Below are positions 6,188-15,457 of a stretch of 64,000 bases of DNA, one piece after another (the first letter of the stretch is position 1; each line of letters starts with the position of its first letter). Below the pieces are notes generated by a model, which searched no databases, was not told the origin of the DNA, and was given only the letters and a program-made list of their open reading frames with translations. This stretch comes from an uncultured Subdoligranulum sp. (GTDB lineage Bacteria; Bacillota; Clostridia; Christensenellales; CAG-314): positions 112,871 to 176,870 of the forward strand of contig CABUZX010000001.1 in assembly GCA_902496185.1 (NCBI GenBank), written 5' to 3'. Made by a program: the position numbers and the translations under genes.

Positions 6188-7444
6188 TTAGCCCTCTATT
6201 ATATCGTTTTGATAAAGCGGAAAACGGTTTGTAAGTTCAAGTACCTTCTTATCGCTACGCTCTAAGGCTTCTTCCTTGTTTTTGATAACGTCAGCAATCA
6301 ATTCGCCAATAATTGTCATTTCCTGCTCTTTCATACCTCTTGTAGTTACGCTTGGCGTACCGATTCTGATACCGCTGGTAACGTTTGGACTTTGTTTGTC
6401 AAAAGGAATACCATTTTTGTTGACGGTAATATGTACTTCATCAAGCAGTCTTTCCACTTCCTTACCCGTCACACCCTCGTCAGACAAATCTACCAACATC
6501 AAGTGGTTGTCAGTACCACCGCTAACGAGCTTGATTCCGTTTTTAATAAGTGTTTCGGAAAGAGTTTTTGCATTTTTAACAACTTGCGTTTGATATTCCT
6601 TAAATTCGGGCTTCAATGCTTCAGCAAGACAAACGGCTTTTGCCGCAATAACGTGCATCAAAGGTCCGCCCTGCGTACCAGGAAAAACAGCGCTGTTAAT
6701 TTTCTTTGCCCATTCTTGCTTGCACAAAATCATACCACCTCTTGGCCCACGCAAAGTTTTGTGAGTTGTAGTAGTAACAACGTCTGCATAAGGTACGGGA
6801 TTTGGATGCAAACCTGCCGCAACAAGCCCTGCAATGTGAGCCATATCAACCATAAGAATAGCCCCTACTTCGTCGGCAATTTCTCTAAATTTTGCAAAAT
6901 CAATAAATCTTGGATATGCGCTTGCGCCCGCAATAATCAACTTTGGTTTACATTCCAAAGCGGTTTTTCTTAATTGGTCGTAATCAATACGGCAATCTTC
7001 TTCACTCACACAATAAGGAACGATATTAAAATATTTACCGCTGATATTTACAGGACTACCATGTGAAAGGTGTCCTCCGTGAGCAAGATTCATGCCCAAT
7101 ACGGTATCACCGGGTTGCAAAAACGCTACAAAAGCGGCAAGATTGGCGTTAGCTCCACTATGTGGTTGAACGTTTGCAAATTCTGCGCCAAAAAGCTCGC
7201 ATGCGCGTTGACGGGCAAGCTCTTCAGCCTTATCTACAACGTAACATCCGCCGTAATAACGCTTACCTGGATAACCTTCGGCGTACTTATTAGTAAAATG
7301 GCTACCCATTGCAGCCATAACGGCAGGTGAAACAAAGTTTTCACTGGCAATCAACTCAATATTTTGACGTTGACGGGTCAATTCCTCACGATAAATCTCA
7401 TAAATTTCTGGATCAGTCGCTTTAATTGTTTTAAAATCGATCAT
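6188..7444 (-). CDS. glyA: Serine hydroxymethyltransferase
   Basis: GlyA interconverts serine and glycine with transfer of a one-carbon unit to tetrahydrofolate. The 418-residue length is normal for the family. LIASENFVSPAV near residue 31, the substrate-site HSGANAN near 95, and the PLP lysine K229 in TTTTHKTLRGPRGG are all present, as is SGIRIGTPSVTTRG in the C-terminal domain. The ATG is preceded by GGAGAG. It is the last gene of the operon, 49 nt after trxA, and a strong terminator follows. Confidence 0.97.
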   Translation of the reverse strand: MIDFKTIKATDPEIYEIYREELTRQRQNIELIASENFVSPAVMAAMGSHFTNKYAEGYPGKRYYGGCYVVDKAEELARQRACELFGAEFANVQPHSGANANLAAFVAFLQPGDTVLGMNLAHGGHLSHGSPVNISGKYFNIVPYCVSEEDCRIDYDQLRKTALECKPKLIIAGASAYPRFIDFAKFREIADEVGAILMVDMAHIAGLVAAGLHPNPVPYADVVTTTTHKTLRGPRGGMILCKQEWAKKINSAVFPGTQGGPLMHVIAAKAVCLAEALKPEFKEYQTQVVKNAKTLSETLIKNGIKLVSGGTDNHLMLVDLSDEGVTGKEVERLLDEVHITVNKNGIPFDKQSPNVTSGIRIGTPSVTTRGMKEQEMTIIGELIADVIKNKEEALERSDKKVLELTNRFPLYQNDIIEG

Positions 7445-7493
7445 AATTTTCTCTCCGTAAATTTTTTAATATTTATTTAGTTTGTTTGAATTT

Positions 7494-7814
7494 TCAAACA
7501 TATTTATTAATCATTATCTCAAGAGTTTCTTCCTGAACAAAACCTATGCTTCTGTCAACAAGCTTACCAGCCTTAAAGACGCAAACGTTTGGTATAGAAT
7601 TTATATTATATTCTAACGCAATATTTATTGCCTCGTCAACGTTTACTTTGGCAAATTTTGCATTATTTTTAAATTTTTCCGCGAGATTATCTATAATTGG
7701 AGCTAACGCGCGACACGGTCCACACCATGGCGCCCAAAAATCAATTACAGAAACTCCATCATCTGCTACAAAATCTTTAAATTCACTCGCAGATAAATCT
7801 TTTAAGTCACTCAT
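7494..7814 (-). CDS. trxA: Thioredoxin
   Basis: This 106-residue thioredoxin has the canonical WCGPC active site (C31, C34) and the cis-proline region as NSIPNVCVF. It would act as a cytoplasmic dithiol reductant. The start overlaps the end of rseC by 8 nt and has GGAGGAG inside that gene, so the two are translationally coupled. Coupling to a Cys-rich RseC-like membrane protein hints at a shared redox role, but that is inference. Confidence 0.95.
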   Translation of the reverse strand: MSDLKDLSASEFKDFVADDGVSVIDFWAPWCGPCRALAPIIDNLAEKFKNNAKFAKVNVDEAINIALEYNINSIPNVCVFKAGKLVDRSIGFVQEETLEIMINKYV

Positions 7815-8247
7815 TTGTTTTCTCCTCCGAATTTATATTTTGTTCATATAATATTTTTATCATTTTAGGACGGTTTTTAGTTTTTTGATAAATTTTTTTA
7901 TCTAAAACAACAACAATAAATATACCTATTGTAAGCCCACAAAAAAAATTCAATAACGCTACCCACTCGGGTAAATTTAATAAGTAAACCGTCAGAAGCA
8001 AAAGCACCGCCAACGCCAACGGCAAAAGATAAGCAATCATACTCATTTTTGCAATACTACCTGACGAGATATCTAATACCACACGGTCGGAAAGCTTTGC
8101 ATTTAATGTGTTCTCTAATTGAATATCAACGTAAAGATCATTAGGCTTTATCGCGCACATTCCGCAAGAAGCGCAAGCAGATTTTCTGTTAACCCTTACC
8201 GTTGCCATATTCTTTTTTATTTTAATAATTTTTCCCGTTTCTTGCAT
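7807..8247 (-). CDS. rseC: RseC/MucC-like SoxR-reducing system protein
   Basis: RseC-family membrane proteins are associated with Rnf/Rsx-type electron transport. The 146-residue product has an N-terminal soluble part with a Cys cluster CASCGMC (C25, C28, C31) that could bind a metal or Fe-S centre. Two transmembrane helices follow (about residues 68-91 and 94-115), then a basic tail. The rnf operon itself is about 50 kb away in this window; here the gene is coupled to trxA and lies 17 nt after aspS. The start is ATG, with no strong upstream site visible. Confidence 0.85.
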   Translation of the reverse strand: MQETGKIIKIKKNMATVRVNRKSACASCGMCAIKPNDLYVDIQLENTLNAKLSDRVVLDISSGSIAKMSMIAYLLPLALAVLLLLTVYLLNLPEWVALLNFFCGLTIGIFIVVVLDKKIYQKTKNRPKMIKILYEQNINSEEKTNE

Positions 8248-8264
8248 AATAAAACATAATTTAA

Positions 8265-10061
8265 TTATTCTTCTTCTAAATCACACTTTATCTTGAGATC
8301 GGTCAATTGCTTTGGTTCTACGTAATCCGGCGCGTTAGACATCAAACAATTTGCATTTTGCATTTTAGGAAAAGCAATAACGTCTTTTATGTTGTCGGTA
8401 TTAGTTAAAAGCATAACAAGTCTATCAAGCCCCAAAGCCAATCCACCGTGAGGCGGTGTACCGTAATCAAAAGCCTCAACAAAGTAACCGAACTTATCTT
8501 CAATATCGTGCTGAGAAAGTCCCAATGTATCAAACATGAGTTTTTGAACTTCCTTCTTATAAATTCTTAAACTACCGCCACCTGCTTCTTGACCGTTGAT
8601 AACTATATCATAAGCCTTTGCTTTTACCTTAAGAGGATCCGTTTGCATATATTGCAAATCCTCGTCCTTTGGACTCGTAAAAGGATGGTGCATTGCTACT
8701 ACCCTGTTTTCTTCTTCACTGAACTCAAAAAGCGGAAAATCAACAACCCACAAAAGTTTATAATCGTTTTGTTTAATCATATCAAAACGAACGGCAAGCT
8801 CTTTGCGCAAAGCGCCCAAAGCCGTACAAACAACGTAATCGTTTAAATCTGACACAATAAACAACATATCGCCTTGCTTTAAATCAAACTTAGTTTCTAA
8901 AGCGCGTTTAGTATCATCACCTATTTTACTCGCAAAACTACTGCGTATTCCGTCTTTTCCTATACCGTACCAAGCAAGACCTTTTGCACGATAGGTTTTT
9001 ACGAGTTCCGTCAATTTATCTAAATCTTTACGAGACAATTTATCTTCAAGTCCGTTTAAACATATTGCGCGTACCTTGCCTCCTTCATTAAGAGCATTTT
9101 CAAACACAACGAAACCGCTGTCTTTTACTTCGTTGGATATATCGACTATTTCCAAACCAAAACGCAAATCAGGAGCGTCGCTACCAAAACGTTCAATCGC
9201 TTGAGCATAAGGAAGACGCATAAAAGGTAATTGCAAGTCAATATTTTTAATTTCCTTAAAGAGTCTTTTAAATAAACCTTCTGTAATCTCAATAATGTCA
9301 TCTTCCTTATCTAAAAAAGACATTTCAACGTCAACCTGCGTGAATTCTGGTTGACGATTTGCTCTCAAATCCACGTCTCTAAAACAACGGGCTATCTGAA
9401 AATATCTATCCATACCAGCTATCATCAACAATTGCTTATACAACTGGGGCGATTGTGGCAAAGCATAAAATTTGCCCGAGTGAACCCTGCTCGGCACAAG
9501 GTAATCACGAGCGCCTTCAGGAGTAGATTTTCCCAATATTGGTGTTTCTATTTCGGCAAAGCCGTTCTCATTAAAATATTGACGGACGATATGACATATC
9601 TGACTACGCACAAGCAATTTTTCTTGCAAATCGCTACGGCGTAAATCCAGATAACGGTATTTTGCTCTCAATGCTTCGTTTGCGGATAAGTCGCCGATTG
9701 CAAAAGGAGGCGTAGAAGCTTCTGACAATATTTTCAAGTCAGTAGCCACTATTTCTATTTGTCCGGTCGCCATATTTTTATTAACGTTGTCACCCTCTCT
9801 CAATCTGACTTTACCGCAAACAGCCAAAACAAATTCTTGCCTGATTTTTAAGGCTTTTTCAAAAAGTATATCGTCAGTTGTGTTTTTATCAAATACTATT
9901 TGTACAATACCTGTTTTGTCACGCAATTGAACAAATACCAAATTGCCCAAATCACGACGCCTTACCGCCCAACCCATAACCACTACGTCCTGATTGACGT
10001 TGGTCTCTCTTAAAATTCCGCACATATGAGTGCGTTTCAGTCCGTTTAGATAATCTGACAT
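8265..10061 (-). CDS. aspS: Aspartyl-tRNA synthetase, bacterial type
   Basis: AspRS charges tRNA-Asp. The 598-residue protein is the long bacterial type: an OB-fold anticodon domain first (residues 1-110), then the class II catalytic core with motif 2 in FRDVDLRANRQPEFTQ. The GAD insertion domain lies roughly at 290-420, and motif 3 is GLALGLDRLVM near the C-terminus. The ATG start at 10061 gives the expected N-terminus MSDYLNGLKRTHMCG. It lies 18 nt after hslU. No T-box leader is present, as expected for an internal operon gene. Discriminating AspRS or mixed Asp/Asn specificity cannot be told by eye. Confidence 0.97.
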   Translation of the reverse strand: MSDYLNGLKRTHMCGILRETNVNQDVVVMGWAVRRRDLGNLVFVQLRDKTGIVQIVFDKNTTDDILFEKALKIRQEFVLAVCGKVRLREGDNVNKNMATGQIEIVATDLKILSEASTPPFAIGDLSANEALRAKYRYLDLRRSDLQEKLLVRSQICHIVRQYFNENGFAEIETPILGKSTPEGARDYLVPSRVHSGKFYALPQSPQLYKQLLMIAGMDRYFQIARCFRDVDLRANRQPEFTQVDVEMSFLDKEDDIIEITEGLFKRLFKEIKNIDLQLPFMRLPYAQAIERFGSDAPDLRFGLEIVDISNEVKDSGFVVFENALNEGGKVRAICLNGLEDKLSRKDLDKLTELVKTYRAKGLAWYGIGKDGIRSSFASKIGDDTKRALETKFDLKQGDMLFIVSDLNDYVVCTALGALRKELAVRFDMIKQNDYKLLWVVDFPLFEFSEEENRVVAMHHPFTSPKDEDLQYMQTDPLKVKAKAYDIVINGQEAGGGSLRIYKKEVQKLMFDTLGLSQHDIEDKFGYFVEAFDYGTPPHGGLALGLDRLVMLLTNTDNIKDVIAFPKMQNANCLMSNAPDYVEPKQLTDLKIKCDLEEE

Positions 10062-10079
10062 AAAAAATTCCTTCTTTTG

Positions 10080-11384
10080 TTACAAAATATATTTTTTAAG
10101 ATTGAGCGCCATTGTTTCGCCACTTAATTTACTATCCACAAATTCCTTATCTACAGTAAGTTCAATTGGATCACCCATTGCTTCAAAACTGACGTCTGCT
10201 AACAACTCTTCTAAAACTGATTGCAAGCGACGCGCTCCGATATCCTCTTTGGTATTGTTTAAATCAACCGCCACATTTGCTATTTCTTCAATTCCGTCAG
10301 GCATAAATTTTAATTCCACACCGTCGACTGCAAGCAATTTGCAATACTGCGACGCCAATGCGTTTTGTGGCTCTGTTAAAATTCGTACAAAATCATTTTG
10401 AGTCAAGCTATTAAGCTCCACAATAACAGGAAAACGCCCCTGTAATTCAGGTATAAGATCACTTACCGAAGAAATATGAAACGCACCACTACCAATAAAC
10501 AAAATATGATCTGTTTTAATCATACCGTATTTGGTATTTACGGTACAGCCCTCCACTATCGGCAAAATATCTCTTTGTACGCCTTCTCGCGAAACGTCAG
10601 GTCCGTTTTGTTGAGATTTGCCGGCAATTTTGTCTAATTCGTCAATAAAAATTATACCCTCGTTCTCTGCGCGCAAAATAGCTTCTGAATTTACGTTGTC
10701 TTTATCAATAAGTTTTTCCGACTCCTCGTCAGTCAATATACGCAATGCGTTTGCAACTGTCAATTTGCGTTTTTTAGTCTTTTTGGGCATAAAATCACCA
10801 AAAATACTACCAATATTGATTTCGCCACCGCCTCGCCCCATATCTATTGCTTGAGGCGTCTCCGTTACAGAAATTTCTACCGTTAAGTGATCCAAATTTC
10901 CCGCGGCAATTTCGTCTTTGATGGTTTGTTTTTCGATATTTTCAGGCAATGCTTCCTTATTTTTGAGCAATAAATCGGCAATTGTATTAATTGCATTTGA
11001 ACGAGCCTTGTCCTTTACTTCCTTATAGCGCTCGTCTTTTACAAGGCGAATAGAAACTTCCACCAAATCTCTAACCATAGACTCTACGTCTCTGCCGACG
11101 TAACCGACTTCGGTATATTTTGTTGCTTCCACCTTTAAAAACGGCGCTTTAACAAGCTTTGCCAAACGGCGAGCAATTTCCGTCTTGCCAACCCCCGTCG
11201 GTCCTTTTAAAATAATGTTTTTGGGCGTAATTTCTTCCCTATCTTTCTCCGACAAACGGCTACGACGATAACGGTTTCTTAATGCAACGGCAACTACCTT
11301 TTTTGCTTCTTCTTGTCCTATTATATATTTATTTAACGCTTCGACAATTTCTTTTGGCGTCATTTCGGCTTTATGATTTGACAT
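10080..11384 (-). CDS. hslU: HslU ATPase of the HslUV (ClpYQ) protease
   Basis: HslU is the AAA+ unfoldase that feeds substrates to HslV. The 434-residue protein has the family start TPKEIVEALNKYIIGQ and Walker A GPTGVGKTE at residues 61-69. It continues with the GYVGRDVESMVRDL segment, an inserted I domain, and Walker B IIFIDELDK. Sensor residues in GARRLQSVLEELL and the C-terminal LKKYIL that docks into HslV follow. I chose the ATG at 11384, which has GGAGG at 7 nt. It overlaps the hslV stop (TGATG), which indicates translational coupling. Confidence 0.97.
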   Translation of the reverse strand: MSNHKAEMTPKEIVEALNKYIIGQEEAKKVVAVALRNRYRRSRLSEKDREEITPKNIILKGPTGVGKTEIARRLAKLVKAPFLKVEATKYTEVGYVGRDVESMVRDLVEVSIRLVKDERYKEVKDKARSNAINTIADLLLKNKEALPENIEKQTIKDEIAAGNLDHLTVEISVTETPQAIDMGRGGGEINIGSIFGDFMPKKTKKRKLTVANALRILTDEESEKLIDKDNVNSEAILRAENEGIIFIDELDKIAGKSQQNGPDVSREGVQRDILPIVEGCTVNTKYGMIKTDHILFIGSGAFHISSVSDLIPELQGRFPVIVELNSLTQNDFVRILTEPQNALASQYCKLLAVDGVELKFMPDGIEEIANVAVDLNNTKEDIGARRLQSVLEELLADVSFEAMGDPIELTVDKEFVDSKLSGETMALNLKKYIL

Positions 11385-11935
11385 CAAAGTACCTCCACAG
11401 TAATATGGTCGTTTGTAAATATACAAATTTCACCCGCTATTTTTATTGATTTGTAAGCAATATCTTTAGCCGATAAATTTGTTTCGGTAATTAATGCTTT
11501 TGCCGCAGCTAAAGCATAATTTCCTCCGCTACCTATTGCGCATACGCCACCTTCCGGCTCAATAACGTCTCCCGTGCCAGAAACAACCAAAAAATCATTT
11601 TTATCGGCAACTATCATCATTGCTTCCAATTTGTGCATTATTTTATCTCTACGCCAAAGTTGGGCAAGCTCCACTGCGCTACGAATTAAATTACCGCTAT
11701 ACTTATTGAGCATTGATTCGAATTTTTCACTCAAAGTAAAGGCATCTGCAACAGTACCAGCAAATCCAATGACAACTTTATTATTGTAAATTCTGCGAAC
11801 TTTTACTGCGTTGCCTTTAAGAATAGTATTTTGCCCTTGCGTAACTTGACCGTCACCAGCAACTGCAATCACTCCGTCTTTTTTTACAGCGCAAATCGTA
11901 GTACCTTTAATATAATCACTACTTACAGTTTCCAT
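11384..11935 (-). CDS. hslV: HslV peptidase of the HslUV protease
   Basis: HslV is a proteasome-like threonine peptidase forming two stacked hexamers. The 183-residue precursor has residues 11-16 GTTICA, so cleavage after G11 would expose the nucleophile T12, the usual TT(I/V) mature start. GDGQVTQG and GSGGNYALAAA are also typical. The 11-residue propeptide is longer than in Bacillus CodW-type proteins but within family range. The gene lies 11 nt after trmFO and overlaps hslU by one base. Confidence 0.96.
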   Translation of the reverse strand: METVSSDYIKGTTICAVKKDGVIAVAGDGQVTQGQNTILKGNAVKVRRIYNNKVVIGFAGTVADAFTLSEKFESMLNKYSGNLIRSAVELAQLWRRDKIMHKLEAMMIVADKNDFLVVSGTGDVIEPEGGVCAIGSGGNYALAAAKALITETNLSAKDIAYKSIKIAGEICIFTNDHITVEVL

Positions 11936-11946
11936 TTTGACCTCCT

Positions 11947-13239
11947 TTATTTTACCAAATTACTTATCTCTTCAAGCGATCTATCTGCATACGCTTGTTT
12001 CTTTGCTTTTTTGTCTCTAATATTAGTTTCCAATAACGGAAGCAACCCAAAGTTTGCATTCATTGGTTGAAAATTTTCATTTTGCGCAACAACGTAGCGC
12101 ATTAAATTACCTAATATAGTATAACTTCCAAAATCCATTTTAGTCAAGTTTTTTTGACTTCTAAAAATATTTAATGCTACAACTAAACCGCTTGCAATAC
12201 TTTCGACGTAACCTTCTACGCCAAGTATTTGCCCTGCAAAATATACTTTTGGATTAGTTTTTAGACTAAAATCAGAATTTAAAAGTTTTGGACTATCAAT
12301 AAAGATGTTTTTGTGCATAACTCCGTACCTTAAAAATTCAGCATTTTTTAGCGCAGGAATCAAGCCAAAAACTCGTTTTTGCTCAGCAAACGTCAAATGT
12401 GTTTGAAATCCAACGAGATTATACATATCCCCTATTGACGTTTCCTTACGCAATTGAACTACCGCATAAGGTCGTTTATTAGTTTTTGGATCAATTAACC
12501 CAACAGGTTTTAAAGGTCCGAATCGTATCGTATCAATACCCCTCTTAGCCATTACTTCTATAGGCATACAACCTTCAAAAATAGCATTTTTTTCAAAATC
12601 CTTGACTTTTGCCGTTTGGGCGTTAATCAACTCGGCGTGAAAAACCTCGAATTGCTCTTTATCTAACGGACAATTTATGTAATCCCCCGCGCCTTTTTGA
12701 TATCTATCGTCACAAAAAGCATTTTCCATATCAATACTTTCCGCTGAAACAACAGGAGCTGCCGCATCAAAAAAATATAAAAATTCGCCACACGCTTTTT
12801 TTATTCTATCGGCTAATTTTGTAGTTGTCAAAGGACCGGTTGCCACTACCGTTATTCCTTCGGGTGCAAAATCTTCAGCCTCGTAACACTTTACGGATAT
12901 ATTAGGATGATTTAAAAGCATTTGAGAAACTTGCTTAGAAAATTTTTCTCTATCAACCGCCAAAGCACCGCCTGCTCCAACGCTGTTTGCCTCTGCCACT
13001 TTCAGTAACTTGCACCCTAAAATTTTTAACTCAGCTTTAAAAAGTCCTCCTGCAGAAGTCAGCTCTTTTGACTTAAAACTGTTACTACAAACAATTTCCG
13101 CAAAATCAGTACTGCTGTGAGCAGGCGACATCTTTTGAGGCTTACAATCAACTAGGATGACTTCAAAACCCATATCGGCAAGTTGCAATGCAGTTTCTGC
13201 CCCTGCAAGACCTGCTCCGTATATCGTAATTTTTTCCAT
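11947..13239 (-). CDS. trmFO: Folate/FAD-dependent tRNA m5U54 methyltransferase
   Basis: TrmFO makes ribothymidine at position 54 of tRNA using methylene-tetrahydrofolate and FADH2. The 430-residue protein starts with a dinucleotide-binding motif GAGLAGAE (residues 8-15). It contains the diagnostic SSTDFAEIVCSNSFKS segment and FAGQILGVEGYVES near the FAD-binding C-terminal half. The ATG start is supported by family alignment. It lies 4 nt after topA and before hslVU, the standard Bacillota order, although the usual xerC gene is missing. Confidence 0.96.
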   Translation of the reverse strand: MEKITIYGAGLAGAETALQLADMGFEVILVDCKPQKMSPAHSSTDFAEIVCSNSFKSKELTSAGGLFKAELKILGCKLLKVAEANSVGAGGALAVDREKFSKQVSQMLLNHPNISVKCYEAEDFAPEGITVVATGPLTTTKLADRIKKACGEFLYFFDAAAPVVSAESIDMENAFCDDRYQKGAGDYINCPLDKEQFEVFHAELINAQTAKVKDFEKNAIFEGCMPIEVMAKRGIDTIRFGPLKPVGLIDPKTNKRPYAVVQLRKETSIGDMYNLVGFQTHLTFAEQKRVFGLIPALKNAEFLRYGVMHKNIFIDSPKLLNSDFSLKTNPKVYFAGQILGVEGYVESIASGLVVALNIFRSQKNLTKMDFGSYTILGNLMRYVVAQNENFQPMNANFGLLPLLETNIRDKKAKKQAYADRSLEEISNLVK

Positions 13240-13243
13240 TATA

Positions 13244-15457
13244 TTATACTTTAGTTTCCCTTATAAAATCACAATCTTTATTACTGCATTTTTCCACGTT
13301 TTTGGCCTTAAAGTGTTTTACTACTATATATCCATCGCAATTTGGACATTTTTCGCCCGTAGGAATATCCCAGCTCACGAAGTCACAATCAGGGTACCCA
13401 ACACAGCCATAAAAAACCTTGCCTGTCTTGGTATGACGCGTTGCAACGTCTTTTTTACACTTCGGGCACTTTCCAACTATATCTATGACGGGTTTAGTGT
13501 TCTTGCATTTGGGATAATTGGGACATGCCAAGTATTTTCCATACTTACCCGTGCGTTCTACCATCATAGCACCGCATTTATCGCAAGCTACGTCAGTGAT
13601 TTTTTCTTCCAAAACCTTTAAACTTTTGTTTGTTTTGCAATTTGGACAAGTAAGATATTTGCCAAATCTACCCCGACGATAAATCATTAACGTACCGCAA
13701 TTGTCACAAGGTATTTCACTTGGCTCATCAGCGCTTTCAAAATGTTCTCCGCCTTTTGCCTCTATAATTTTTACTTTAAACGGCTCATAAAATTCATGCA
13801 CTAATTTCCGCCAATCAGTACCGTTATCTTCCACCTTGTCGAGATCTTCTTCCATCTTGGCGGTAAAATCAGCATCAACTATATTTGCAAAATATTTTTC
13901 AAGGTACTCCGTAACGGTATTACCCAGCGAAGTAGGCACCAGTGCTTTGTTATCCTTTACAATATATTCTCTTTTGTAAAGCGTACTCAAAATAGTTGCA
14001 AAAGTACTCGGACGACCAATTCCGTTGTCCTCTAATTTTTTTATCAAAGTTGCTTCGGTATATCTAGTCGGCGGTTTAGTAAACTTTTGTTCACCTTTTA
14101 AATCTTTCAAAACAAGCTCGTCACCTTCGGCAAGTACGGGAAGCTTTTGATTATCTTCATTATTTTCTTCTTTTTCATCTTTGTCAACTTTATCTGCAAT
14201 ATTATAAATCGCCAAAAATCCGTCAAAGACCATTGTTTTACCGCCACACTTAAAAGCAAAATCACCACTGTTTACAGTAACGTTTACGCTGTTAAATAAG
14301 GCGTCCGCAGCTTGCGAGGCTAAAAACTTATCGTAAATAAGCTTATATAATCTGTATTGATTGCGAGCAAGTTTGTCTTTTAACATATCAGGAGTTATGT
14401 CAAGATTAATAGGACGAATAGCCTCGTGAGCATCTTGCGCTCCTTTTTTGCCTTTAAAATAATTAGGTTTTGCTGGTAAATATTTTTCGCCAAACCTTTT
14501 TTGTAGCGTTTCCCTTGCTTTAGCTATTGCGTCTTCAGACACCCTTGTACTATCAGTTCTTATATAAGTAACCAACGCCGTATGACCGTATTCGGGAATA
14601 TCTATTCCTTCATAAAGTTGTTGAGCAATCTTCATAACGTCCGCGCTAGATAACCCCAGTTTTTTTACGCCCTCCTGCTGCAAAGTACTTGTTGTAAAAG
14701 GTGGAGCAGGATGATTTGTAACTTGTTGCTTTTTTACCTTTGAAACAATAAAAGGATTTTGTTTCATTAGGTCTATAGCTTTATCGGCGCGTTCCTTATT
14801 TGTAATTTTAATTTTTTTGCCCTTAAACTCACTATAAAGGGCAGTAAAAGGGGCGCATTTATCTTGTTGACGGTTTAAAAAAGCAGTTATTGACCAATAT
14901 TCTTCCTTTACAAAAGCTTTAATTTCTCTTTCTCGTTCAACCAAAATTTTGAGCGCGGCTGACTGAACTCTACCTGCAGATAATTTTCCACCAATTTTAC
15001 TACACAACACGGGCGACAATTGATAACCGACTAACCTATCCAAAACCCTGCGCGCTTGTTGAGCGTTGACAAGATTCATATTGATTTTGCCGGGTTTGTT
15101 AATTGCTTCGCTCACGGCTTTTTTACTGATTTCGTTAAACATTATTCGCGAATAATCGTCTTTTAGTTTTAACGTTTCGGCAAGATGCCAACTGATTGCT
15201 TCCCCCTCTCTATCAGGGTCGGTTGCAAGATATACGGTGTCTGCGCTTTCAACGTCTTTTTTCAACTTTTTTATAACGTCTTTTTTATCGTCGTTTATTA
15301 TATAGGTAGGTTCAAAATTTTGATTAATATCTACGCCTAATTCTTTTTTTGGCAAATCTCTTATATGCCCTGCTGATGCGTCGACTTTATATTCCCCTCC
15401 CAAATATTTTTCTATAGTTTTTGCTTTTGCAGGAGATTCAACTATAACTAATTTCAT
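13244..15457 (-). CDS. topA: DNA topoisomerase I
   Basis: TopA relaxes negative supercoils. The 737-residue protein has the TOPRIM domain (KLVIVESPAKAKTIEKYLG, acidic DPDREGE at 80-86) and the active-site tyrosine Y298 in TYIRTDSTR. The C-terminal region has four zinc-ribbon-like Cys clusters, beginning CDNCG, CDKCG, CPKCK and CPNCD. Four ribbons are within the range for Clostridia. The ATG has GGAGG at 6 nt and overlaps dprA by 20 nt, consistent with coupled translation. Confidence 0.97.
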   Translation of the reverse strand: MKLVIVESPAKAKTIEKYLGGEYKVDASAGHIRDLPKKELGVDINQNFEPTYIINDDKKDVIKKLKKDVESADTVYLATDPDREGEAISWHLAETLKLKDDYSRIMFNEISKKAVSEAINKPGKINMNLVNAQQARRVLDRLVGYQLSPVLCSKIGGKLSAGRVQSAALKILVEREREIKAFVKEEYWSITAFLNRQQDKCAPFTALYSEFKGKKIKITNKERADKAIDLMKQNPFIVSKVKKQQVTNHPAPPFTTSTLQQEGVKKLGLSSADVMKIAQQLYEGIDIPEYGHTALVTYIRTDSTRVSEDAIAKARETLQKRFGEKYLPAKPNYFKGKKGAQDAHEAIRPINLDITPDMLKDKLARNQYRLYKLIYDKFLASQAADALFNSVNVTVNSGDFAFKCGGKTMVFDGFLAIYNIADKVDKDEKEENNEDNQKLPVLAEGDELVLKDLKGEQKFTKPPTRYTEATLIKKLEDNGIGRPSTFATILSTLYKREYIVKDNKALVPTSLGNTVTEYLEKYFANIVDADFTAKMEEDLDKVEDNGTDWRKLVHEFYEPFKVKIIEAKGGEHFESADEPSEIPCDNCGTLMIYRRGRFGKYLTCPNCKTNKSLKVLEEKITDVACDKCGAMMVERTGKYGKYLACPNYPKCKNTKPVIDIVGKCPKCKKDVATRHTKTGKVFYGCVGYPDCDFVSWDIPTGEKCPNCDGYIVVKHFKAKNVEKCSNKDCDFIRETKV

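Noticed and set aside
7320..7345. GTGAAACA-AA-GTTTTCAC quasi-palindrome in glyA as a parS-like site
   Set aside because: It is a single imperfect copy inside the conserved coding sequence and reads in the wrong half order for parS.
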